Assembly (NCBI GenBank): GCA_016841005.1
Contig: JAEORG010000035.1
Span: 1 to 64,000, forward strand
Direction of reading: 5' to 3'
Source of the DNA: Candidatus Thorarchaeota archaeon
GTDB taxonomy: Archaea; Asgardarchaeota; Thorarchaeia; Thorarchaeales; Thorarchaeaceae
DNA: 64,000 nt
In this document: positions 53,940-62,526 of the stretch, piece after piece
Layout of the letters: every line of letters starts with the position of its first letter
Position numbering within the stretch: position 1 is the stretch's first letter
Program-made: the position numbers and the translations under genes
The notes under the pieces: model-generated
The model's database searches: none
The model's input: only the letters and a program-made list of their open reading frames with translations
Told to the model about the DNA's origin: nothing

Positions 53940-55145
53940 TTACACTCTACCTTTATCCAACAGACCAAGTAGATACTGTTCAAGCAAATCAGCAGGAACC
54001 TCTGATAGACCTACTAGAGTCGTCTGACCTCTCTGACCTACACCTGAACGTTTTGTGTTGATTACTCCATGTGCATTAAGATCTTGAACCCATTCCCATA
54101 CTTGAGTGTGTGCTCGTGGTTCTGAATTGTATTCTTCGCATATTGAACGATACATATCTTCAACTTCACCAATTGTTACATATGCACTTCGAACTTCTCT
54201 TAGCCTACGAGCAGCTGCAAGAAGAAGAAGTTGATTTTGTCTGGGCAGGTCTTCAAGTATTTCTTTTCGGAGCTCGGGATGAGTATCAGCTTTTGCCTTA
54301 CGCACAAAGTCGGGAAGAATAAATGATGATCCTTTATTGTCTGCCTGTTTCCCTGCTCGCCAAAGTAGCTCCATTGCATATCGTGCATCACCTCGTTCAG
54401 ATGCGATTTCACAAATAAGCTGTAGAGTTTCTTGCATAACTGCTCTTTCTTCAAATGCCATATCGATTCGTTCAGTTAGGATGTCATTTAGTTCGTTCGC
54501 ATTGTATTTGTTAAATCGTATTTTATTTCTCTGAAGAGTTGAAAGAGTACTAGGATCAAATAATTCCTCATCGAGCCGTATTTGTCGCCCTACACCAATC
54601 ATGGATAATCTTTGTTGTGCATTAAGCTGGTCATCCATGAGTCTTGTTAGATTGTAAAGTATGTCGCCACCTTTTTGTTTGATAAAATAATCAAGTTCAT
54701 CAAGAATCAATAGAAGATAACGATCTTCTGTTTCTAATACTTCCACAATCATCTGTAAGAGCTCTTCTGGTGAATGGCCTCGTCTTGGAAAATCAGGTTT
54801 GAACGCTCTTAGAATTTTGAGATACACTAGATAGGCACTTTTATTCACCCTGCAGTTAATGTGTAGCTTGTGGAATCTGATATCACGTCTTCTAGCTGCA
54901 TGTACCATCTGTTCAGCAAATCGCTTTGCAACAGCAGTCTTTCCGGTTCCCACAGAACCTTCAATGATGAATTTTTGACTTGTGCGTCCAGGGGATGTAA
55001 TAAGAGTCTTGAAATTTTGTGCTAGTAAGCGTAATTCATTTTCTCTATGTGGAAGATTCTCAGGTACATAATCGATTGATAGATAGTGTTCTGATTTGAA
55101 CACACTCTTTCTACTAAGTTCGTCTTCAACATAATCTCTTGGCAT
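53940..55145 (-). CDS. Orc1/Cdc6-like initiator, paralogue 2
   Basis: AAA+ Orc1/Cdc6 family protein, 401 residues from ATG 55145. Walker A is EGSVGTGKTAVAKR, Walker B LLLILDELDYF, followed by MIGVGRQIRL, a GDARYAMELLWRAGK lid stretch and a C-terminal winged helix. It is clearly different from paralogue 1. The shorter start is favoured by a TATA-like element CTTTTAAGT at 55176-55184 about 30 bases upstream; the ATG at 55175 would lie at that element. It is co-transcribed with a winged-helix regulator. Confidence 0.9.
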   Translation of the reverse strand: MPRDYVEDELSRKSVFKSEHYLSIDYVPENLPHRENELRLLAQNFKTLITSPGRTSQKFIIEGSVGTGKTAVAKRFAEQMVHAARRRDIRFHKLHINCRVNKSAYLVYLKILRAFKPDFPRRGHSPEELLQMIVEVLETEDRYLLLILDELDYFIKQKGGDILYNLTRLMDDQLNAQQRLSMIGVGRQIRLDEELFDPSTLSTLQRNKIRFNKYNANELNDILTERIDMAFEERAVMQETLQLICEIASERGDARYAMELLWRAGKQADNKGSSFILPDFVRKAKADTHPELRKEILEDLPRQNQLLLLAAARRLREVRSAYVTIGEVEDMYRSICEEYNSEPRAHTQVWEWVQDLNAHGVINTKRSGVGQRGQTTLVGLSEVPADLLEQYLLGLLDKGRV

Positions 55146-55175
55146 CCCAAACCATAGATTCCATGCCAAAGCCAA

Positions 55176-55184
55176 CTTAAAAGC
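55176..55184 (-). promoter_or_regulatory. TATA box of the cdc6-2 operon
   Basis: On the minus strand CTTTTAAGT lies about 30 bases upstream of ATG 55145. Immediately further upstream is the near-perfect palindrome at 55193-55216. The spacing fits a short-leader transcript and supports ATG 55145 over 55175. Confidence 0.5.
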
Positions 55185-55192
55185 GTTATGTG

Positions 55193-55216
55193 AATTGTAC
55201 GATTAATCGCACAATT
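55193..55216. promoter_or_regulatory. 24-base near-perfect palindrome, likely operator
   Basis: The arms AATTGT (55193-55198) and ACAATT (55211-55216) flank CGATT/AATCG around a centre at 55204/55205; 11 of 12 base pairs match. It sits directly upstream of the TATA box of the cdc6-2 / winged-helix operon, the place where archaeal regulators usually block or help TBP/TFB. The winged-helix protein in the same operon is the obvious candidate binder. Confidence 0.6.
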
Positions 55217-55374
55217 GATAATAGAGATAACCGAAAGTATTGATAGGTGGCGAGCTCCTAACTCAAGATCCAAGTCATTGTCGTAATCGACTCATCGGGG
55301 TCATGACATTCATCGCTCGCCATATCTGGTCACATTTCTTCACTTAAATGTCATAGCAATCATAAGATAATTGG

Positions 55375-55478
55375 TGCGGCCACCGGGATTTGAATTCCCG
55401 TGAGAATCAGATTTTGATTTTCAACCCGGGTTGAAAGCTTGGGAAGCTTCCGTCCTAACCAAACTAGACAATGGCCGC
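55375..55478 (-). tRNA. tRNA-Gly (CCC anticodon) with T-arm intron
   Basis: Minus strand: acceptor GCGGCCA pairs with TGGCCGC, discriminator A, encoded CCA at 55372-55374. Anticodon stem GAAGC/GCTTT with loop TTCCCAA, anticodon CCC. A 30-base insertion (55395-55424) splits the T arm between positions 53 and 54: exon 1 ends ACCCGGG, exon 2 starts TTCAAATCCCGG, and joining them restores stem CCGGG/CCCGG and loop TTCAAAT. Around it CCCG/CGGG forms the 4-bp helix with 3-base bulges GGT and AAT. Without removal the T arm is distorted, so an intron is the best reading. Confidence 0.85.
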
Positions 55479-55586
55479 TAAGAGGTTGGAAATTTGAATT
55501 TGATAAAAGAGTATCGTAGTTTAGGAAATAGAAGCTGAAACTCAAGTTTTATCTTGTAGTCAAATTGGATTCTATATTGACTGTCT

Positions 55587-56711
55587 ATGGTATCATCTCA
55601 TGATTTGAAATCATTCTTCTGGCAAGGAAATCAAGCTTGTGCAGAAGGTGCGATATCTGCAGGTTGTAAGTTCTTTGCAGGGTATCCTATAACTCCTGCC
55701 TCGGAAATTGCGGAAGTTATGTCATATCGTCTTCCGAGAGTTGGAGGAACATATTTACAGATGGAAGATGAAATTGCAGCTATTTCTGCTGTTATTGGTG
55801 CATCTTGGGGAGGACTTCTCTCAATGACTGCTACCTCCGGACCAGGATTCAGTCTTATGCAAGAGAATATAGGATATGCAATGATGACAGAAACGCCATG
55901 TGTAATTGTTGATGTTCAACGTGCTGGACCTAGCACAGGTCAAGCCACAAAGGTTGCACAGGGAGATTTTATGCAGTCGAGGTGGGGCACTCATGGAGAT
56001 CATGAAAGTGTTGTTCTTGCACCTAATTCTGCACAAGAATCATATGAACTGACCTTCAGATCGTTCTTACTCTCCGAAATGCTCAGACACCCAGTGATTC
56101 TGCTTTCTGATGAAGTTGTTGCACACTCAAGAGAAAGAGTTGTCATAGAGAAGAATAAGGTGTCTGAAGTTAAGAGAGAATTTGCTAGGAAAGGAGATCC
56201 ACCATATAGCGCCGAAACATCTGATGGCCATGCAATCATGCCGAGATTTGGTGATGGTCACAATTTGCTAATCACAGGATCAACACATAATGAACAAGGC
56301 TATCGAAAAACTGCAGATGCTGAAACACATGAAAAGTTGATTCAAAGACTAGAGAATAAGATACAGAAAAATGAAGACTTCATTACAGATTTTGTTATTT
56401 CAGGACCTGCTGAGGCAGCATGGGGAATAATTTCCTTTGGATGCACTTCGAGATCTGTTGAGGAAGCAATGATTGAAAGTAACTCCTCTTTCAGGTCTTT
56501 CAGATTAAGGACACTTTGGCCATTCCCAAGTAAAGAATTGAGAGAATTCTCACAAACCGTTGATAGATTATTGGTTCCGGAACTAAATATGGGACAATTA
56601 TCAGGTGAAGTATCGAAATCTGTTGACATATCCGCTGAAGTTGTATCACTCACCAAAGTTGGAGGTGGGAGATTAATTGGCCCAGAGGAGATACTATCCA
56701 GAATCTCTTGA
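55587..56711 (+). CDS. korA: 2-oxoacid:ferredoxin oxidoreductase alpha subunit (KorA-type), no beta subunit nearby
   Basis: 374 residues of the pyrimidine-binding domain of a 2-oxoacid ferredoxin oxidoreductase. Signature: GYPITPASEIAEVM (about residues 35-48), MEDEIAAISAVIGASWGG, TATSGPGFSLM and RAGPSTGQATKVAQGD (substrate and interface loops). The gamma and TPP-binding beta parts are not present or adjacent; the next gene on the right is antisense. Either KorB is elsewhere in the genome or this is an orphan. Its last 370 bases are overlapped by the surface-protein frame. Confidence 0.92.
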   Translation: MVSSHDLKSFFWQGNQACAEGAISAGCKFFAGYPITPASEIAEVMSYRLPRVGGTYLQMEDEIAAISAVIGASWGGLLSMTATSGPGFSLMQENIGYAMMTETPCVIVDVQRAGPSTGQATKVAQGDFMQSRWGTHGDHESVVLAPNSAQESYELTFRSFLLSEMLRHPVILLSDEVVAHSRERVVIEKNKVSEVKREFARKGDPPYSAETSDGHAIMPRFGDGHNLLITGSTHNEQGYRKTADAETHEKLIQRLENKIQKNEDFITDFVISGPAEAAWGIISFGCTSRSVEEAMIESNSSFRSFRLRTLWPFPSKELREFSQTVDRLLVPELNMGQLSGEVSKSVDISAEVVSLTKVGGGRLIGPEEILSRIS

Positions 56712-59050
56712 TAATGTGACTGGTAGTAAGTAGTTTGATTAGCAGGTAACATCTGTCCTCCAAGCTGTATTGTGATAGAAATATCAAGTTTTGTGCGAAT
56801 CCAGATGGTTATAGTGAACAACTCGGTTTGATGTGTGGACCAAGGACCATAAACCTCAATTTCGATTTGATGGGATCCAGGAGATACCCAAGGTGGAAGA
56901 ATAAGGGATTGTGTGATGTTGGTTGGTGAATCTTCTATGGATACGAGTTGTGTACTATTTCCTTGTAGGTAAATAATAATTCCAACCGTTTCTATTTCGT
57001 TTGCTTGATCATCGATGGCAAATAAATCGAAACTAATGGATTCTTCGAAGAATGCCGAAATATTGGTAATTTGCGTTGATATTTCTGTTTGAACAGTCAC
57101 TTGTATTGATTCGGTTTCAAGTAGTATGAAACTAGCATTGAATACTATTATTTTGAGTGTGTGCAAACCTGGTGTAATGTTATATCCGATATCAAAGAGG
57201 ATATTTGTATAAGAACTAGGGGTTAACATGATGTATTTAGAAAATTCTCCCATACTATCATTGAATAATATGGGGATTGAACTTGATATCCCTGTTTCTG
57301 TTTCTAAGAAAACCTCAACTAATGTAGTGTTTCCACGTACGAAATTCCAATTTGTTAAGGTAGGAGTGACCCATAGAGGATGATATACTGTGACAGGTAA
57401 TAATACAGAAATGGTCTGTACATATTCAGTATTATTTGAAATATGAATTGAATAATTATGTAATCCCAGAGCTGCATCAAGGAGAATAGACCAGTTGACA
57501 ACTACTATTCCGGATGAATTTGTATACCCAGAAGCAACAGTATTGTTCAAGGGATCCAAGACCTCAATCGGGATAGAAGAGGTTGGAAATCCTAATGGAT
57601 CTTGAATAGTGATTTGTAGAATAACAATTTCACCTCTTGCAGTAGGAGTTTGGATATCAGTGAATATTTGGGGAATGTATGATATTTCCACACTTTTCGT
57701 AATTTCAAATGGTTCATAATACTGAGAAACATTCGATGTAATTCTGACCATGCCTATACCCCATTGTGTTATTGGAACATCGGAAATACAAGAAAACATA
57801 CCGGAGGTATTTGAAAAACCTAGCACTTGAAATGACCAGTTATTTAGAGAAAGATTCACTGAAATCGGTAAAGCATCTAGTAATTCTCCTGCCTGCCAAT
57901 CCATTAAGGCTACAGTTGTTTTAACAAGATTGGATTGCAGTATCTGCTCGCTAGTTATTATTGCTGATATTCTCCTCGGAAGAACATTTACCCATACTCT
58001 GTCAGTTGCATTTTGATAAAGAAAGTGAACTGCTGTAATATTGATGTCATATAACCCTGGTGAAGTAATGAAGGGAATACTGGATGTGTATCTTCCATCT
58101 CCTTGATTCGTCAGATTACCGGACGCAAAACTTGTTTCCCATTTTATTTCTGAATCATTTATAGGATTTGAGCTTCTGTCAAGGTGATCTATTGCAAGTT
58201 CTACATTTTGATAGTTTGCCCCACTTGGTGTTTGACAATATATGTTGTCACTGACATTTACTATATTGATGCTTGAATGCTCAGGTTCAATTATCATTTC
58301 GAGTGACTCTGAAAAAGGGAGAAATGCTGTAGTTCCATTTCCACTCACTTCGAGAGAATATGTTCCTGGCGGATATGGAATCGAACTCCATTCAAGATCA
58401 ATATTGCCTAAGGAATCAGTTCTTGTAAGATTGGAATATATTAAAGCAGATGTAGAATTATAGATTTCGACTAAAACTGATTGATTCGCATATCCTACGT
58501 TTTCATTGTATCTGCTTGCCATGCCAATAATTGTAGATGCGTTCTCATTTGATTCGAAAAGAAGTGGTGTTATTGCTCTTGCCTGAATTCTTCCCCTTGT
58601 AATATTTACCTCAATTGTTTCACTTGCGCCTTGTGAATACTTGTCGAATATTTCGACATTAAAGATAACGTAGGCAGTAACTGGATCCGGAAAGGGTGAT
58701 GTATTCTCAGGAATTATAGTATAGGAAGATGTGAAATAGCGTACATCAGGTGAAGGAGAAATAAAATATGCATCATTGAAAACAGGTCCTTTATCGGTTA
58801 CAACTGCAAAGGAAACATAGCACCATCCCCCATCTTCATAATCAGCAATCATCTTTGCAACCATACCAATTGTTTCTCCTACCTCATATGTCATTTTGTC
58901 AGTTTCAAAGTACTGAAAGTCAAACGATAGAGCTGCTACCGGAGAAGCAAGAGCTACTGTTAGTATTACCATAAAGGATAGAATCACTACTGAATGTGGT
59001 CGCAAGAAGTCCACCAGTGAATCGTCCTTATAATGCCTAAAAAGACCCAC
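56342..59050 (-). CDS. Large secreted beta-sandwich surface protein; C-terminus antisense to korA
   Basis: 902-codon frame. A signal peptide is clear at about residues 17-41 (hydrophobic run then SPVAAL). The body is a series of Ig-like, beta-rich repeats with many NxS/T sequons. Repeats carry segments such as GEIVILQITIQDPLG and NSSGIVVVNWSILLD. From about residue 780 onward (56711 down) the frame runs antisense through korA and ends without a membrane anchor, unlike the related protein at the window end. I think the true protein ends near, or a frameshift occurs before, that point; coordinates of the end are uncertain. Confidence 0.72.
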   Translation of the reverse strand: MGLFRHYKDDSLVDFLRPHSVVILSFMVILTVALASPVAALSFDFQYFETDKMTYEVGETIGMVAKMIADYEDGGWCYVSFAVVTDKGPVFNDAYFISPSPDVRYFTSSYTIIPENTSPFPDPVTAYVIFNVEIFDKYSQGASETIEVNITRGRIQARAITPLLFESNENASTIIGMASRYNENVGYANQSVLVEIYNSTSALIYSNLTRTDSLGNIDLEWSSIPYPPGTYSLEVSGNGTTAFLPFSESLEMIIEPEHSSINIVNVSDNIYCQTPSGANYQNVELAIDHLDRSSNPINDSEIKWETSFASGNLTNQGDGRYTSSIPFITSPGLYDINITAVHFLYQNATDRVWVNVLPRRISAIITSEQILQSNLVKTTVALMDWQAGELLDALPISVNLSLNNWSFQVLGFSNTSGMFSCISDVPITQWGIGMVRITSNVSQYYEPFEITKSVEISYIPQIFTDIQTPTARGEIVILQITIQDPLGFPTSSIPIEVLDPLNNTVASGYTNSSGIVVVNWSILLDAALGLHNYSIHISNNTEYVQTISVLLPVTVYHPLWVTPTLTNWNFVRGNTTLVEVFLETETGISSSIPILFNDSMGEFSKYIMLTPSSYTNILFDIGYNITPGLHTLKIIVFNASFILLETESIQVTVQTEISTQITNISAFFEESISFDLFAIDDQANEIETVGIIIYLQGNSTQLVSIEDSPTNITQSLILPPWVSPGSHQIEIEVYGPWSTHQTELFTITIWIRTKLDISITIQLGGQMLPANQTTYYQSHYQEILDSISSGPINLPPPTLVSDTTSADMSTDFDTSPDNCPIFSSGTNNLSTVCENSLNSLLGNGQSVLNLKDLKEELLSIIASSTDLEVHPKEIIPHAASAGPEITKSVMKSSFFCILFSSL

Positions 59051-59126
59051 GACTTTATCGACAGGTTTAATTCAACCACTAACTGATTCAAAACGTATTA
59101 TTTAGAGTGAACAGGATTTGAATGCA

Positions 59127-59492
59127 ATGCCAGTTCGAATTAAAGATGCAGTAATTAATTCAATTGAAATTACTGAAACAAAGAAACTTCGAGTACTGAA
59201 AATGATGTCTAAAACTGAAGGAGCTTCATTGACAATTGAACTACCTGATGCACTCTGTGATCCATTTAGAGTAAAGGATTCTGTGGATATTACAATTAGT
59301 TCTGAAGAAATAACAAGGGGAGAAAAATCCAAACTCTATGCTGAGGGAACTGTGTTTAAAATGGATGAATCTGAAGGATTAGTAGTTGTGGGAACACTTG
59401 GTGGCCTTCGATTTGTGCTCACTCTCTCGTCACCAAAACCAGCTCAGAGAAAAACATTCGAATCTGAGAAACTTTTTCTATCTTTGGATTAA
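59127..59492 (+). CDS. rpo8: RNA polymerase subunit Rpo8 (RpoG/Rpb8-like)
   Basis: 121-residue beta-barrel protein resembling the RNA polymerase subunit Rpb8/RpoG of Crenarchaeota, Korarchaeota and Asgard archaea. Strand pattern LTIELPDALCDPFRVKDSVDITIS followed by EGTVFKMDESEGLVVVGTLGGLRFVLTL fits the family's ...GTVYkv...GGLxV ending. Start ATG 59127 has AGGA 10 bases upstream; TTG at 59118 is possible. Sequence similarity is modest, so I give medium-high confidence. It diverges from the surface protein and is upstream of TFB. Confidence 0.7.
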   Translation: MPVRIKDAVINSIEITETKKLRVLKMMSKTEGASLTIELPDALCDPFRVKDSVDITISSEEITRGEKSKLYAEGTVFKMDESEGLVVVGTLGGLRFVLTLSSPKPAQRKTFESEKLFLSLD

Positions 59493-59574
59493 TCGTGTAT
59501 TGTAGTATATACGAATAGTTTCGGCCATCTCTCTTTCTCACCGAGACCTTGGTGTTCCATTAAGAGCTGTTCGA

Positions 59575-59594
59575 GTCTGTTGTTTTGAACAGAC
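59575..59594 (+). repeat. 7-bp perfect hairpin in the Rpo8-TFB gap
   Basis: GTCTGTT (59575-59581) and AACAGAC (59588-59594) form a perfect stem with a 6-base loop. An overlapping alternative stem is CTGTTC (59567-59572) with GAACAG (59587-59592), so the two are mutually exclusive. The 168-base gap holds no gene that I can see. Confidence 0.6.
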
Positions 59595-59660
59595 AAGGAG
59601 ATGTAGCAGACAATTACCTCCTGAAATCTAGTTAGGGAACTATTACCAATAATTCCCTGG

Positions 59661-60701
59661 GTGTGGTCATTGGTCGATGTATCAATTCAAGCAAATGTTC
59701 TATCTTGGACATGTCCAGAATGCTCTGGTTCTGTAATAATAAACAGAGGATTTGTTGTTTGTTCTGAGTGTGGGATAGTTCTTTCTAGAGAATATGTACT
59801 TCCTACATATCAGATGGGTGAAGAACAAAGTGCTGGTACTCCAGATGCAAGCGTGTACGGCTCACTAGGAAATAGAATGCATATTGTTGATGGTCTTGGA
59901 AGTTATATTGGATTTCATAAGGATATATTCTTTCGAGATGCAAATGGTCAATCACTTCCTGGGTCTATGCAGAAGAAATTCAAGAGATTAAAGAGTATCT
60001 ACAGTACAAGAGTTCGTATTGGAAAAGATGAGGCAAAGTATAGAGCCTTGCGAACTTTAAATCATGTATCCAAACTCTTGATGCTAAATGAACAGGTACG
60101 TGATCGTACAGCATATCTCTACAAGAAAGTTTTGTCTGAATCCCCAAAGAAAGTGACCAATAACATTCTGCTCATGGCGGTTTGTTTACTCATGGCAGTT
60201 CGTGAGTTCAAGGAAGGGGCACCAATTACTCTTGAAGAGATTGCTGATGTTTTCGAAAAGTGTGGACATCGTGTGAATGTACGAGCAATAGTTAGAGAAG
60301 CTCTGAATTTACGTACTATAACAGGATATGCTCCCCAGATTAGAAAGCCAGAAGATTATATTCCACGAGTACTTTCAATGCTTATGAATCATGTCAAAGT
60401 TGCTGGAAAAGTACAATCCCGTGGCTGGACTCCCAGAGATTACGAAAATCTCCTTCGGGAAAAAATTCTCTTCGTATTAGGATTAGTTCCAGCATCGAAG
60501 AGAGGAGGAAGAAATCCATTCATATTTACTGTGTCTGCAGCATATGCAAGCGACCGCCTACTTGCCTCTGAACACGGAAAACGTTGTGTATTAACACAAA
60601 AACTTGCTTCACACGCAACTGAAGTCGCAGAGTACAGTATTCGAGATCATTTTGGAATGATTAAGAGTGTAATTGAAGAAGCTTCTGCTTCAGCAGTTTA
60701 A
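59661..60701 (+). CDS. tfb: Transcription initiation factor B (TFB), divergent
   Basis: 346 residues. Zinc ribbon: CPECSGSVI and CSECGIVL (about residues 18-41); B-finger/linker region LGSYIGFHKDIFFRDANG (about 77-94); two cyclin-like repeats follow (ALRTLNHVSKLL...; LLMAVREFKEGAPITLEEIADVF; HATEVAEYSIRDHF). It is TFB-like but with a long N-terminal zinc-ribbon-to-core linker and no strong match at the B-reader. GTG 59661 and TTG 59670 are alternative starts; neither has a clear RBS. Lies upstream of the pilus ATPase gene by 24 bases. Confidence 0.85.
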   Translation: MWSLVDVSIQANVLSWTCPECSGSVIINRGFVVCSECGIVLSREYVLPTYQMGEEQSAGTPDASVYGSLGNRMHIVDGLGSYIGFHKDIFFRDANGQSLPGSMQKKFKRLKSIYSTRVRIGKDEAKYRALRTLNHVSKLLMLNEQVRDRTAYLYKKVLSESPKKVTNNILLMAVCLLMAVREFKEGAPITLEEIADVFEKCGHRVNVRAIVREALNLRTITGYAPQIRKPEDYIPRVLSMLMNHVKVAGKVQSRGWTPRDYENLLREKILFVLGLVPASKRGGRNPFIFTVSAAYASDRLLASEHGKRCVLTQKLASHATEVAEYSIRDHFGMIKSVIEEASASAV

Positions 60702-60725
60702 ATTGTAAAGTCATTCTTCATTAGT

Positions 60726-62444
60726 ATGGTGACATTTTTGAGCTTCAGAACAAAGAACATGGGAATTCACGTAGTAATTTGTCCTAAATCGCGTTGTAAG
60801 AATTGTGCCTCAAGTACTTCTTCATCGTATTGCAAGCATCTATCTGAAATCTCTTCTGATTCCGCGAAATTCCTGTTGATTGAGCCAGAACGCCACTTGG
60901 TTCATCTAATAACGAGAGAATTCGATTCATATATAGAATTACCATGGAATGGTGATCAATGGACAACAATCTATGTTGACCCAATAGAAATCATAATAGA
61001 TAATATGAATGGCATCGTTGATGTGTACACAACTGGAGTTTACCTATCATTTATAGTAAGAAAGGACCAGGGGTCATTGTTTCATTATGCATTTCCGATG
61101 ATAAAATCATCTCTAGAATATTCACTGTTGCAAAATATTGAACAGACTCGTTCCTTCAAATTGTCGGATAAAATTCCATCTAGAATATCATTGCAACAGA
61201 AAATTAACTTGGTATCCGAATCGGTATCTAAACAGATTTCTGAATCAATTCCTGAAATTGAAAATAAGACTAGAAAGAATATATCTCAGATTGCATCCCA
61301 CAAATCGACTGTGCTTAACCCACTATTTCCCTTATTCTTAGATGACGAAGTTGAAGAAATTTACCTAGATGCTCTAGATACTTCAGTTTATTTTGACCAT
61401 TGTAGATTAGGAAGAGTAGAAACTGAATGGACACCATCTGGTATGGAAATAACCCGATTGGTTACTCTTTTACGATCAGAAAGTAACCTTCACTTGGATC
61501 GGAAAAATCCTTCTATGAAGACTGATTTTGTAATCTATGACACACCGCTTAGGTTTTCTGTCACTGTTCCACCTCTTGCTTCAGAGGGAATCCATTTAGA
61601 AATTCGTAGAGCCAAAACTCATCAATTCACCATAATGGATTTGATTTCTAATGATACATTAAGTATTGAAGCTGCTGCAATGTTAATTCTTGCTGTTAAC
61701 TCAAGAATGAATATTACGATAACGGGAGGACCTGGAGTGGGGAAAACTACCCTTATGAATGCCCTAGACAAAGTAACTCCAAAGTTATGGAGAAAACTCT
61801 ACATTGAAGATACAATAGAAAGTAGACTGTACAATGGACATCATCAAATTAGGATTAGAGTAGACCCGGTGGATGAACTTGATGCAAGCTTTGACAAGGT
61901 CACAGAGATTGTAAAAAGCCTTCATAGGTCACCAGATTATTTGATACTTGGTGAGATTCAAACTGAGGACCACAGCAATGCTCTGTTTCAATCGCTTGCA
62001 GCAGGATTGCGTTCAATTCAAACTTGCCATAGTGCAACCCCTCAAGGGTTAATTACGAGATGGACAAGAAACCATGGGATTGATGATTCGAGCATTGCAT
62101 TAATGGACTTGATAGTATCAATTAATCGACCTCAACCAGGAGATTCTACTCGATTTGTAAGTGAAATTGTGGAGATTAGAAGGTCCGTGGAAGATGGAGT
62201 TTTTGTGTTCAATGGTTTGAATACAGTATACAAAAGATTGGATTCTTCCGAGTCTTATCTATGGGCTGATGATGGATCATTCCACAGGTCTGCATTAGAA
62301 CAAGGGATAGAAAGTCATGTTCCAGCATTTAGTAGATTAGTAAGTGAACTAAATACAAGAATTACTAATGGTGATAGAAATACCTCAGATCTTTCACATA
62401 AACTATGGGAAAATGGTCATCCTATGCTTTTGAAACCTAATTGA
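60726..62444 (+). CDS. TadA/VirB11-type secretion or pilus ATPase
   Basis: 572-residue motor ATPase of the type II/IV secretion and archaeal pilus family. The N-terminal region includes a cysteine cluster, CPKSRCKNCASS, (residues 19-30). The core has EEIYLDALDTSVYFDH-like N2 domain, Walker A GGPGVGKTTLMNAL (about 337-350), Asp box YIEDTIE, Walker B YLILGEIQ and the conserved HSATPQG His box. ATG at 60726 is used; ATG at 60762 is possible. A mini-pilin gene lies 82 bases downstream, which suggests a small Tad-like pilus or secretion system. Confidence 0.88.
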   Translation: MVTFLSFRTKNMGIHVVICPKSRCKNCASSTSSSYCKHLSEISSDSAKFLLIEPERHLVHLITREFDSYIELPWNGDQWTTIYVDPIEIIIDNMNGIVDVYTTGVYLSFIVRKDQGSLFHYAFPMIKSSLEYSLLQNIEQTRSFKLSDKIPSRISLQQKINLVSESVSKQISESIPEIENKTRKNISQIASHKSTVLNPLFPLFLDDEVEEIYLDALDTSVYFDHCRLGRVETEWTPSGMEITRLVTLLRSESNLHLDRKNPSMKTDFVIYDTPLRFSVTVPPLASEGIHLEIRRAKTHQFTIMDLISNDTLSIEAAAMLILAVNSRMNITITGGPGVGKTTLMNALDKVTPKLWRKLYIEDTIESRLYNGHHQIRIRVDPVDELDASFDKVTEIVKSLHRSPDYLILGEIQTEDHSNALFQSLAAGLRSIQTCHSATPQGLITRWTRNHGIDDSSIALMDLIVSINRPQPGDSTRFVSEIVEIRRSVEDGVFVFNGLNTVYKRLDSSESYLWADDGSFHRSALEQGIESHVPAFSRLVSELNTRITNGDRNTSDLSHKLWENGHPMLLKPN

Positions 62445-62483
62445 AACCATATTCAATGAAATGGTAGTGTTTCATGTGAGGGG

Positions 62484-62493
62484 CTTAAATAGT
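62484..62493 (+). promoter_or_regulatory. TATA-like element of the small pilin gene
   Basis: GCTTAAATAG lies 34-43 bases before the ATG at 62527, in the 82-base gap after the ATPase gene. It suggests the pilin candidate can be transcribed on its own, which is common for pilin genes needed in excess. Confidence 0.45.
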
Positions 62494-62526
62494 ATTCAAA
62501 GAAATCACAGTTTGTGATGTGATTTT

